From positions 1 to 11,334 of the forward strand of contig JAPLTZ010000367.1 in the NCBI GenBank assembly GCA_026397895.1: DNA of 11,334 nt, given 5' to 3'. Shown one piece after another: positions 1-7,217 of this stretch. The stretch's first letter is position 1; each line of letters opens with the position of its first letter. Origin of the DNA: Verrucomicrobiota bacterium. GTDB lineage: Bacteria > Verrucomicrobiota > Verrucomicrobiia > Limisphaerales > JAFMIX01. Position numbers and translations under genes: made by a program. The notes beneath the pieces are model-generated. The model ran no database searches and had not been told where the DNA came from. It saw only the letters and a program-made list of their open reading frames with translations.

Positions 1-2496
1 GACGATCCGTTCAAGACGGTTTTGGGCAACGATGGCGGGCTGTATTACGGCTACACGCAGGAGGGCGCGGAAACGTATTCGTGCGGCGCGGGAGTTTTCG
101 GCACACGGATTCTGGCGAGCGTGGAATCGGCGGGCGCGGTCGGCGCGAAACAGCAGTCGCTGCACAGCGCGCGCGTGCCGGTGGTGACGACGCGGCAACA
201 GGTGGGCGCGTTGGAAATCGAGCAGGTGGCGTGGGCAAACGCGCCGACGGAAAAATCCGTGGCGGCGCGGAGCGCGGAGCGAACGGATTTCCTGTGGGTG
301 AAAGTCAGGAACACCGGCGCAGCGCCAGCAGTCGGGCAGTTGCGGCTGGACGTGGGGACGACTGGTTTGTTGGAACTGGACAAGACGCGCTCGCGGCTCG
401 TCTTGGATAATAATCCGGCGGAAACCTTCTGTTCGTTTTCCCGTCCGTGCTCGGTGTCAGATTCGGATGCCGCACGACCGGCGTTGTTGTCGTTGCAGAA
501 ACTGCGCGTGCATCGGAACTGGAGCAAACCGCAGGCGGCTTGCGCGGAAACTTTCCGGCACATCTTCAGCAGCAGCAAGCCGATGGATTTTGAAGTCGCC
601 GCCGCGACGGGACGCAAATACGTCGTGGCGCTGGGTTTGGTGGAGGGCTACCACACCGAGCCCGGCAAGCGGGTGATGGAAATTTTGCTGAATGACCAAT
701 CGGTCGCGACGGTGGACATGGTGAAGCAGCACGGCACAAACGTCCCGGTGGTGCTGATGCTTCCTGCGACCGGCGGCGATGCTGACGGGCTGCTCCGTCT
801 CACTGTGAAAGCAGGCAGCGAGGCGCGGGATAAAAATGTTTCGGTGTCCGGCCTGTGGATTTATCTGGCGGAAAGCGCGCCGCCGAAGGAAAAGATTCTG
901 GCGGGCGAAAAAACGCCGCTGCCGCTGGCGTTCGTGGATGCGAATCATCCCGCCGCTTTGCCGAGTCCCAAGGTGTTGCGCTGGGATTTGGCAGGTTTGC
1001 CCGCCGGCGGACAGTTTGATTTGCTCGTGAGCGTGCCGCAGGGCGAGAAGGCGAAAAAGTTTTCCGGCAAGTTCACCGCTGAAGCAGAGTTGGCTCGCGC
1101 GGTGAAATTTTGGGAGAACGCCGACCTGCCTTACGGAAAGATCGAAGTGCCGGACGCGGCGGTGCAGGCGCTGCTCGATTCCTGCATCCGCAACATCTAT
1201 CAGGCGCGCGAAATCAAGAATGGTTTGCCCGCGTTCCAGGTCGGGCCGACGATGTATCGCGGGCTGTGGGTGGTGGACGGATCGTTCCTGCTGGAGACCG
1301 CCACGATGCTGGGCCGCACCCGCGAGGCGCGGCAGGGCATTGATTACCTGATGAGCTTTCAGCACGCCGACGGCGGGTTTGAAATCATCCCGACGCATTG
1401 GAAGGAGTCGGGCATCGTGCTGTGGGCGGTCACGCGGCAGGCGCGGTTGACGGGCGACAAGCAGTGGCTGCTTTCCTGGTGGCCCAAGCTGGAAAAATGC
1501 TGGGCGTTCATCCGCGTGCTGCGGGAGCGGGCGTCGGCTGACCCGCAGGCGTTGTATGCGGGTTTGATTTCGCCCGGCATGAGCGACGGCGGATTGCACG
1601 GGCCGTCACCCGAATACACCAACATCCACTGGACAATGGCCGGGATGCGCGCGGCCATCGAGGCGGCGCTGTGGCTCGGCAAGCGGGAACAGGCCGACGC
1701 CTGGCGCAAGGAATATGACGACTTCGCAGCCTGCTTCCACCGTGCGGCGGAACGCGACATGCGCGACGACGGCCACGGCAACCGCTGTCTGCCGATCACG
1801 ATGAATTCGCCCACGAACATTCCCGTGCAGAAGGCGCAGTGGGCTTTCCTGCACGCGGTTTATCCCGGAGAAGTTTTTGCGCCGCAGGACGAAATCGTTC
1901 GCGGCAACATGGCCATGCTGCGCGCCAACGAATGCGAAGGGCTCGTGTGGGACACCGGCTGGCTGGAAGAGGGATTATGGACTTACTTCGGCTCGTTCTA
2001 CGGCCACGCCTGGCTGTGGCTCGGCGAAGGGCGCAAGGCGGCGACCACGCTCTACGCGTTCGGCAACCACGCCAGCCCGCTGATGTGCTGGCGCGAGGAA
2101 CAGATGCCCCTCGGCAAGAATCCGACAGGAAAAAAACGCGCCTACGTCGGCGACATGCCGCACAACTGGGCCAGCGCGGAATTCATCCGCCTCGCCGTCC
2201 ACCTGCTGGAACTGGATCGCGGCGACGAACTGCATCTGCTCGAAGGTTTCCCGCGCGAATGGGCCGCGCCGGGCATGGTCACCAAACTCAATGGCGTCGC
2301 GACTCCGTTCGGCCCGCTGCAACTCGAAGTTCGCGTGGCGAAGGATGGCTGGAGCGCCCGGCTTAAACTGGCGCAACTCAAAGGGAGCAAGCCCGCAAAA
2401 ATAGTGCTTCACCTCAACGGGCTGACCGGCAAACCCGAAACCGTGTCGCTGCCAACCGACCGCGACGTGAATCAAACTTTCGCAATCCAACCCTGA
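1..2496 (+). CDS. Six-hairpin (alpha/alpha)6 glycoside hydrolase-like protein with malectin-like domain, 5' partial
   Basis: Probable carbohydrate-active enzyme, family not assigned. The frame is open from the first base (it begins D-D-P-F-K-T-V-L), so the gene starts upstream. The TTG at 22 is an internal Leu codon, not a convincing start. 831 residues are visible. Residues about 1-170 look like a beta-rich domain. Residues about 174-290 match the malectin-like pattern (D-F-E-V, then Y-V-V-A-L-G-L-V-E-G, G-K-R-V-M-E-I-L-L-N-D, then D-G-L-L-R-L-T-V). From about 368 to 760 the helix-rich sequence suits a six-hairpin barrel: Y-R-G-L-W-V-V-D-G-S-F at about 419-429, H-A-D-G-G-F-E, W-L-E-E-G-L-W-T-Y-F-G, and G-D-M-P-H-N-W-A-S-A-E-F near 717-728. 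A short beta C-terminal domain resembles the rhamnosidase-like tail. Candidate acidic catalytic residues are the Asp of W-V-V-D-G and the Glu pair of W-L-E-E-G; this is inference. Its stop lies 20 bp before the GH2 gene, suggesting one operon. Fold confidence is moderate; substrate is unknown. Confidence 0.72.
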   Translation, partial: DDPFKTVLGNDGGLYYGYTQEGAETYSCGAGVFGTRILASVESAGAVGAKQQSLHSARVPVVTTRQQVGALEIEQVAWANAPTEKSVAARSAERTDFLWVKVRNTGAAPAVGQLRLDVGTTGLLELDKTRSRLVLDNNPAETFCSFSRPCSVSDSDAARPALLSLQKLRVHRNWSKPQAACAETFRHIFSSSKPMDFEVAAATGRKYVVALGLVEGYHTEPGKRVMEILLNDQSVATVDMVKQHGTNVPVVLMLPATGGDADGLLRLTVKAGSEARDKNVSVSGLWIYLAESAPPKEKILAGEKTPLPLAFVDANHPAALPSPKVLRWDLAGLPAGGQFDLLVSVPQGEKAKKFSGKFTAEAELARAVKFWENADLPYGKIEVPDAAVQALLDSCIRNIYQAREIKNGLPAFQVGPTMYRGLWVVDGSFLLETATMLGRTREARQGIDYLMSFQHADGGFEIIPTHWKESGIVLWAVTRQARLTGDKQWLLSWWPKLEKCWAFIRVLRERASADPQALYAGLISPGMSDGGLHGPSPEYTNIHWTMAGMRAAIEAALWLGKREQADAWRKEYDDFAACFHRAAERDMRDDGHGNRCLPITMNSPTNIPVQKAQWAFLHAVYPGEVFAPQDEIVRGNMAMLRANECEGLVWDTGWLEEGLWTYFGSFYGHAWLWLGEGRKAATTLYAFGNHASPLMCWREEQMPLGKNPTGKKRAYVGDMPHNWASAEFIRLAVHLLELDRGDELHLLEGFPREWAAPGMVTKLNGVATPFGPLQLEVRVAKDGWSARLKLAQLKGSKPAKIVLHLNGLTGKPETVSLPTDRDVNQTFAIQP

Positions 2497-2516
2497 TTTT
2501 TTTGTTCCTTAAAACC

Positions 2517-4673
2517 ATGAAAACCATCACGACACGAATCTGCATCCTGTTTCTCTTGCTCACCGTTTCAATCTTGAGCGCCGCCGAACCGCACCGTCAG
2601 GTGCTAAACCTCGATGGCATCTGGCAGGTGGCGGAGGGCCAACCCGCCGCGCCGCCGGCCGTTTTCGACCACACGATGCCCGTGCCGGGGCTGGTCGCCC
2701 ACGCGGTTCCGTTGTTTGACCAAGACAAAACATCCAGCCGGCTCCAGACCACGTTCTGGGCGCGCCGTTCTTTCACGCTTCCAGAATCGCTTTCCGAAGT
2801 GGCGGAATTGCGCATCGGCCAGGTGCTTTATGGATTCAAGGTGTGGATGAACGGGAAGTTTGTTGCCGAGAATCCAAACGGACAGGCGCCGAGCAGTTTC
2901 GATGTCCGCAAATTCATCCAGCCCGGAACCAATGAAATCTGTATTGCGATGAACACCATGCCGGGCTTTTCTCCGGAAGGAAAACGGGATTGGGACAAAG
3001 GGCACGGGAACATCGTGAAGCCACCGAAAGTCCCCGTGGGCTGGGATTTTGAGAAAGACAATTACATTCCCGGCATCACCGATTCCATTGAACTGGTGAC
3101 GGCGAAAACGCCCTTTGTCCGGTTGACCCAAGTCGTGCCGAACATCCAGAAACCATCCGCCACGGTTCATGTGTGGTTGCAAGGCGTTCCCGCCGGAAAA
3201 TCGCCGGTCGCCGTCGCGGTCCGGGAATGGAAGAGCGGGCGACAGGTCGGGGAAACCGTCGTGCCGGCGGAAGGCGACGCCGAAGGAAATGCCCATGTCG
3301 TGGCGACGGTTGAAATTCCGGATGGCCGGTTGTGGTCGCCCGAAACGCCCTTTCTCTATGTGGCTCGCATCGCCACCGTCACCGACGCTTATGAAACCCG
3401 CTTCGGGCTGCGCTCGTTCACCTTCGATCCGAAATCCCGGCGCGCCATTCTCAACGGCAAACCCTATTTCATGCGCGGCACCAGTTACTGTCTTCAGCGA
3501 TTTATGGATGATCCGAAGATTTGCAAGCGTTTGCCGTGGGACCGGAACTGGGTGCGCGGATTCCAGCAAAAAGGGAAATTGCTGCACTGGAACTCCGTTC
3601 GTTACTGCATCGGCCTGATGCCGCAGTTTTGGTATGATATCGCCGATGAGGAAGGTTTCCTGATTGAGAACCAATACCCGGTTTGGACCTGCGGAGCGCC
3701 TTTCGATAATTCCGGCAACGGGACCGTCGCGGCGCTGGCCAAAGAGTATCGAGCGATGATGGAATGGCAGTGGAATCATCCTTCCGTCGTGCTTTGGGAT
3801 GCCTGCAATGAAACCGCCACGCCGGAAACCGGGTTGGCGGTGAAGCAGGTGCGGCACCTCGATCTCTCCGACCGGCCCTGGTCCAACGGCTGGAGCGCTC
3901 CCGAACGTCCGACCGATCCCGTCGAATCGCATCCCTACTATTTCAGCGGCGCCAAAGGCTACGCATGGCTCGCCGGACTTGAAAACACCAACCGAACCCG
4001 TCTGGCCGACGGGAAGGCCGCCGCGCATTGCGCGGTCGTCAACGAATACGGTTGGTTGTGGATCAACCGGGACGGATCGCCGGCCACATTGACCCATCCG
4101 ATCTACAAGCAGATTCTGGGCAAGGCCATTTCCCCCGCGAAGTGCCGCCACATCTATGCGCTCTTTGAGGCGGCGGAGACCGAATCTTGGCGCCACGCCC
4201 GCACGGCCGCCGCCGTCATGGAATTCTGTGCGCTCGCTTATTGTCATCTGGGCGTTGGGATGACCAGCGACCATTTCCTGGAAAACAGCGGCGTGGAAAA
4301 GTTGGAACTGGAACCGGAGTTTGTGAAATATGTCGGCGAAGCCTTCGCGCCGGTCGGCGTGATGATCCGATTTTGGAAATCCGAGGTGCCGGCCGGGAAA
4401 GCACAACCGCTTTCCGTGAGTCTCATCAACGATCTTGACCGACCATGGCATGGGCCGGTGATATTGCGCGTGAAAAGCGGCGCCCGCGTGCTCGTCGAAA
4501 CAAAACAGGATGCGAGCATTGCCGCGCTGGGTGCGACGGACATTGTTTTCGACATGAAGTGGCCGTCGGAGTCTGGCCCGTGTGTGCTGGAAGCGGAGCT
4601 GCTCGGTGCGGACGGCGAGGCGGTGCACAGTGTCCGGGAAATCGAAATTTCAAACAAGGTGGCGGACAAATGA
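2517..4673 (+). CDS. Secreted glycoside hydrolase family 2-type enzyme (beta-galactosidase/beta-glucuronidase-like)
   Basis: Retaining exo-beta-glycosidase of the GH2 type, exported from the cytoplasm. I chose ATG 2517 (718 residues) over the in-frame TTG at 2502 because it gives a clean signal peptide: M-K-T-I-T-T-R, a hydrophobic core, then likely cleavage after L-S-A near residue 22. Domains in order: sugar-binding jelly roll (about 26-190, with L-D-G-I-W-Q, V-W-M-N-G-K and the later Y-I-P-G-I-T-D-S-I), Ig-like domain (about 195-300, with L-W-S-P-E-T-P-F-L-Y), TIM barrel (about 305-590, opening with L-N-G-K-P-Y-F-M-R-G), and a beta-rich C-terminal domain (about 605-718). The expected acid/base is Glu432 in W-D-A-C-N-E and the nucleophile Glu510 in V-V-N-E-Y-G-W, so the catalytic pair is intact. 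No Shine-Dalgarno sequence precedes the start; a run of seven T follows the previous stop. The next gene is a paralogue. GH2 covers galactosidases, glucuronidases and mannosidases, and the specificity cannot be told here. Confidence 0.9.
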   Translation: MKTITTRICILFLLLTVSILSAAEPHRQVLNLDGIWQVAEGQPAAPPAVFDHTMPVPGLVAHAVPLFDQDKTSSRLQTTFWARRSFTLPESLSEVAELRIGQVLYGFKVWMNGKFVAENPNGQAPSSFDVRKFIQPGTNEICIAMNTMPGFSPEGKRDWDKGHGNIVKPPKVPVGWDFEKDNYIPGITDSIELVTAKTPFVRLTQVVPNIQKPSATVHVWLQGVPAGKSPVAVAVREWKSGRQVGETVVPAEGDAEGNAHVVATVEIPDGRLWSPETPFLYVARIATVTDAYETRFGLRSFTFDPKSRRAILNGKPYFMRGTSYCLQRFMDDPKICKRLPWDRNWVRGFQQKGKLLHWNSVRYCIGLMPQFWYDIADEEGFLIENQYPVWTCGAPFDNSGNGTVAALAKEYRAMMEWQWNHPSVVLWDACNETATPETGLAVKQVRHLDLSDRPWSNGWSAPERPTDPVESHPYYFSGAKGYAWLAGLENTNRTRLADGKAAAHCAVVNEYGWLWINRDGSPATLTHPIYKQILGKAISPAKCRHIYALFEAAETESWRHARTAAAVMEFCALAYCHLGVGMTSDHFLENSGVEKLELEPEFVKYVGEAFAPVGVMIRFWKSEVPAGKAQPLSVSLINDLDRPWHGPVILRVKSGARVLVETKQDASIAALGATDIVFDMKWPSESGPCVLEAELLGADGEAVHSVREIEISNKVADK

Positions 4674-4723
4674 TCCGAAAGTCGTTTGCCGCATCGCCGG
4701 TTTGTTTTCAGAACTCAATCAAC

Positions 4724-6214
4724 ATGAAAACTGAAATCGCAGCCATCCGTTTTTCAATCCTCGGAATCTTCGCGGCCTTGTGTCTGTCCCCGGCGACAGT
4801 CCGTGCGGCGGACGCGCCGCTGCGCCAAGTCATTTCGCTCGACGGCACCTGGCAAATTGCAGAAGGGAACCTGACAAACCTCCCGGCGGCGTTCGACCAC
4901 ACCGTTCCCGTGCCCGGACTGCTGGACATGGCATCGCCGCCGTTCGAAGCGCCCGGCAGCAGCATCGAATTCAAAAACCGCTCCAAGCCAAGCCGGCCCG
5001 CCGACCCGCGCCGCGAGGCCTTCTGGTATCGCCGCACGTTCCGCATCGCCGGCCCGATCCCGGCGGTGGCGTTGCTCAAGGTGACCAAGGCGTGTTACAC
5101 CACCAAGGTGTTTGTCAACGGCCAGACCGTCGGCGAACACGCGCCCAACTTCACGCCGGGCTGGTTCGATGTGCTGCCGTTTTTGAAACGCGACGGCGGC
5201 GAGAACGAATTGATCATCCGCGTCGGCGCGTCGCTGGCACAAGTGCCGCCGCAGATCACGGACGGCTACGACATCGAGAAGAGCCGCTACATTCCCGGCA
5301 TCTACGATTCGGTGCAACTGATCCTCTCCGGCACGCCGCACGTCGTCAACGTGCAGACTGTGCCGGACATGGAGAAAAAAACCGTGCGCGCCGTGATCGA
5401 ACTGGCCAACGCCGGCGCGGGCAGCGCGACCGTGAAGGCGCGGTGCGTCGTCCGCGAAAAGAAGTCCCGCAAGCCCGTCGTGGTCGGCAACGGACGGATT
5501 GCCAAAGCCGATGTCGTCGTTTCCATCCGCAACGCGCAGCTCTGGTCGCCAGAGTCGCCGTTCCTCTATGAGCTGGAGGTGGACACCGGCGCGGACACCA
5601 GCGTGACGCGGTTCGGCCTGCGCTCGATCCGGTTTGATGCCGAAACCGGCTTCGCCTATCTCAACGGCAAGAAGCGTTTCCTGCGCGGCTCGAACGTGTG
5701 CATCTTCCGCTTCTTCGAGGACGTGACGCGCGGGGCGTTGCCGTGGGATGAAACGTGGGTGCGCAACCTGCACCGGAAGTTCAAGGAGATGCATTGGGAC
5801 TCGCTGCGCTACTGCATCGGGTTTCCGCCGGAACGCTGGTATGAGATCGCCGACGAGGAGGGAATTGTGATTCAGGGCGAGTTCCCGGTCTGGAATTGCT
5901 GCGAGAAAAAAGGCTGGCCGGCGGCAATCACGGTCGCCGACCTCGCCGCCGAATACACCGAGTGGATGCGCGAGCACTGGAATCACCCGTGCGTCGCCAT
6001 CTGGGACGCGCAGAACGAAACCCCCAACGACAGCGTCACCGGCCCGGCGCTCATGGCCGTGCGCGACCTCGATCTCTCGCGGCGTTCGTGGGACAACGGC
6101 TGGGGCGCGCCGCAACGGCCCGGCGACACCGGGCACTGGCAGCAAGCCCTTCGTCAACAAAGCCAAGCCGCCGTATCTCATCAACGAATACGGCTGGATG
6201 TGGCTCAACCGTGA
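4724..6214 (+). CDS. GH2-type glycoside hydrolase, N-terminal part of a frameshifted gene
   Basis: The 5' two thirds of a second GH2 enzyme, collinear with the gene just upstream: signal peptide (M-K-T-E-I-A-A-I-R-F, hydrophobic core, cleavage near V-R-A-A-D), then L-D-G-T-W-Q-I-A-E-G, F-D-H-T-V-P-V-P-G-L, V-F-V-N-G-Q, Y-I-P-G-I-Y-D-S-V, L-W-S-P-E-S-P-F-L-Y, L-N-G-K-K-R-F-L-R-G, and the acid/base Glu432 in W-D-A-Q-N-E. It has the same residue number as in the paralogue. Homology ends around R-P-G-D-T; the last roughly 27 residues (Q-Q-A-L-R-Q-Q and on) are out-of-frame sequence and the stop at 6212 is premature. The rest of the enzyme, including the nucleophile, lies in another frame from about 6126. 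An alternative ATG at 4670 overlaps the preceding TGA as ATGA and would suit translational coupling, but it puts 18 extra residues before the signal peptide, so I prefer 4724. This is a real pseudogene or a sequence error. Confidence 0.8.
   Translation: MKTEIAAIRFSILGIFAALCLSPATVRAADAPLRQVISLDGTWQIAEGNLTNLPAAFDHTVPVPGLLDMASPPFEAPGSSIEFKNRSKPSRPADPRREAFWYRRTFRIAGPIPAVALLKVTKACYTTKVFVNGQTVGEHAPNFTPGWFDVLPFLKRDGGENELIIRVGASLAQVPPQITDGYDIEKSRYIPGIYDSVQLILSGTPHVVNVQTVPDMEKKTVRAVIELANAGAGSATVKARCVVREKKSRKPVVVGNGRIAKADVVVSIRNAQLWSPESPFLYELEVDTGADTSVTRFGLRSIRFDAETGFAYLNGKKRFLRGSNVCIFRFFEDVTRGALPWDETWVRNLHRKFKEMHWDSLRYCIGFPPERWYEIADEEGIVIQGEFPVWNCCEKKGWPAAITVADLAAEYTEWMREHWNHPCVAIWDAQNETPNDSVTGPALMAVRDLDLSRRSWDNGWGAPQRPGDTGHWQQALRQQSQAAVSHQRIRLDVAQP
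6120..6150 (+). other. Frame break inside the second GH2 gene
   Basis: Homology to the upstream GH2 paralogue changes frame here. Before this point the coding frame is that of the 4724 start (R-P-G-D-T). After it the frame giving S-K-P-F-V-N-K-A-K-P-P-Y-L-I-N-E-Y-G-W is the homologous one. Both frames are open across the region, so the exact break cannot be fixed. From acid/base Glu codon to nucleophile Glu codon the paralogue has 234 nt (3810 to 4044), while this gene has 169 nt (6017 to 6186), which is 65 nt fewer and not a multiple of three. The missing part would include the counterpart of the paralogue's E-S-H-P-Y-Y-F segment. A 65-bp deletion explains both frame and length. A one-base error with a naturally shorter loop is the alternative. 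Confidence 0.75.
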
Positions 6215-7217
6215 CGGCTCACTGCCGACGCTCACGAGCAACCTTTACGCGCGCCTCCTCGGCCCGAACGCCACGGTTGAAGAGCGCCGGCAATACTACG
6301 CCCGCACGCTGGCGGCGAAGACGGAGTTCTGGCGGGCCAAGCGCAAATGCGCGGGCGTGCTGCATTTCTGCGGGCTGGGTTATTGCCGGCCCGACGGCCA
6401 GACGAGCGACAATTTCACCGACGTGCAGAATCTGGTCTTCGAGCCAAACTTTTTCCGCTACGTCCGCGACTCGTTCGCGCCGGTCGGCGTGATGCTGGAT
6501 TTCTGGGGGACGGAGGCCACCGCCGGCGAGAAGAAAAATCTTCGCGTGGCGGTCATCAACGACCTCGATGCCGTGTGGAGCGGCACGGTGCGGCTGCGGC
6601 TGCTGAAGGGCGCGACCGTTCTCGCGGAGCAAACCAAACCGCTCACCATTCCCGCGCTGGGCGAGGCGGAGGTGCACTTTGAACTCATCCCACCCAGTGT
6701 GACGGCGGATTGCACGCTGGAGGCCGCACTCGTGAAAAAGGGTGAGCCGCCCGTGTGCAGCCTGCGGGACGTCCACATCGAACCGCGCCGCCCCAATCTC
6801 GCGCTCGGCCGACCGGCCAAGGCGTCGTCCGAAGCGCGCAACGAACTGGGCTTCTTCCCGGCGCAACTCGCCGTGGACGGCAAGGGCGATACCCGCTGGT
6901 CTTCGCGGTTCGGTGACGACGGCTGGCTGGCCGTGGATTTGGGCGCAGGCAAGACGGTCTCCGGCGTGGAACTGGTTTGGGAAGCGGCGTTCGCGGCGGC
7001 ATACGTCATCGAAACCTCCGCCGACGGCACGGAGTGGAAGGAAGTCGCCCGCAACCCGAACGGCAACGGCGGGACGGAACAATTGAAGTTCGCGCCGGTG
7101 ACGACGCAGTGGATTCGCATCCGCGCCCTGAAACGCGCCACGGGCTTCGGCATTTCGCTGTGGGAATTTCGCGTGACCGGCGAAGACGCGGCAACGCAGA
7201 CCAAGAAAAATCTATGA
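6198..7217 (+). CDS. GH2-type glycoside hydrolase, C-terminal part with F5/8 type C (discoidin/CBM32-like) domain
   Basis: The 3' part of the frameshifted GH2 gene. The first ATG in this frame is 6198, but the homologous frame runs further upstream without a stop to at least 6060. Codons for P-P-Y-L-I-N-E-Y-G-W lie just before the ATG, with the predicted nucleophile Glu at 6186-6188, so a protein starting at 6198 would lack it. The sequence then tracks the upstream paralogue: L-N-R-D-G-S-L-P-T-L-T, F-A-P-V-G-V-M-L-D-F-W, and V-I-N-D-L-D within the beta C-terminal domain. Residues about 200-332 form a discoidin-type domain: N-L-A-L-G-R-P-A-K-A-S-S, A-V-D-G-K-G-D-T-R-W-S-S, W-L-A-V-D-L-G, Y-V-I-E-T-S-A-D-G-T-E-W, and a final W-E-F-R-V-T-G. 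Such domains usually bind carbohydrate when attached to glycosidases. The upstream paralogue lacks it. The stop overlaps the sulfatase start. It is unlikely to be an independent enzyme. Confidence 0.78.
   Translation: MWLNRDGSLPTLTSNLYARLLGPNATVEERRQYYARTLAAKTEFWRAKRKCAGVLHFCGLGYCRPDGQTSDNFTDVQNLVFEPNFFRYVRDSFAPVGVMLDFWGTEATAGEKKNLRVAVINDLDAVWSGTVRLRLLKGATVLAEQTKPLTIPALGEAEVHFELIPPSVTADCTLEAALVKKGEPPVCSLRDVHIEPRRPNLALGRPAKASSEARNELGFFPAQLAVDGKGDTRWSSRFGDDGWLAVDLGAGKTVSGVELVWEAAFAAAYVIETSADGTEWKEVARNPNGNGGTEQLKFAPVTTQWIRIRALKRATGFGISLWEFRVTGEDAATQTKKNL

Noticed and set aside
2497..2516. T-run after the first stop as an intrinsic terminator
   Set aside because: No stable GC-rich hairpin sits directly before the T-run, and the next gene begins 20 bp later on the same strand.
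2604..4628. A 674-codon open frame on the - strand opposite the first GH2 gene
   Set aside because: Low-complexity Arg/His/Gly-rich translation with no recognisable domain, antisense to a gene with intact catalytic motifs.
4445..4723. Upstream extension of the second GH2 gene to a start at 4445
   Set aside because: It would overlap over 200 bp of the first GH2 gene in another frame and bury the signal peptide. ATG 4724 fits better.
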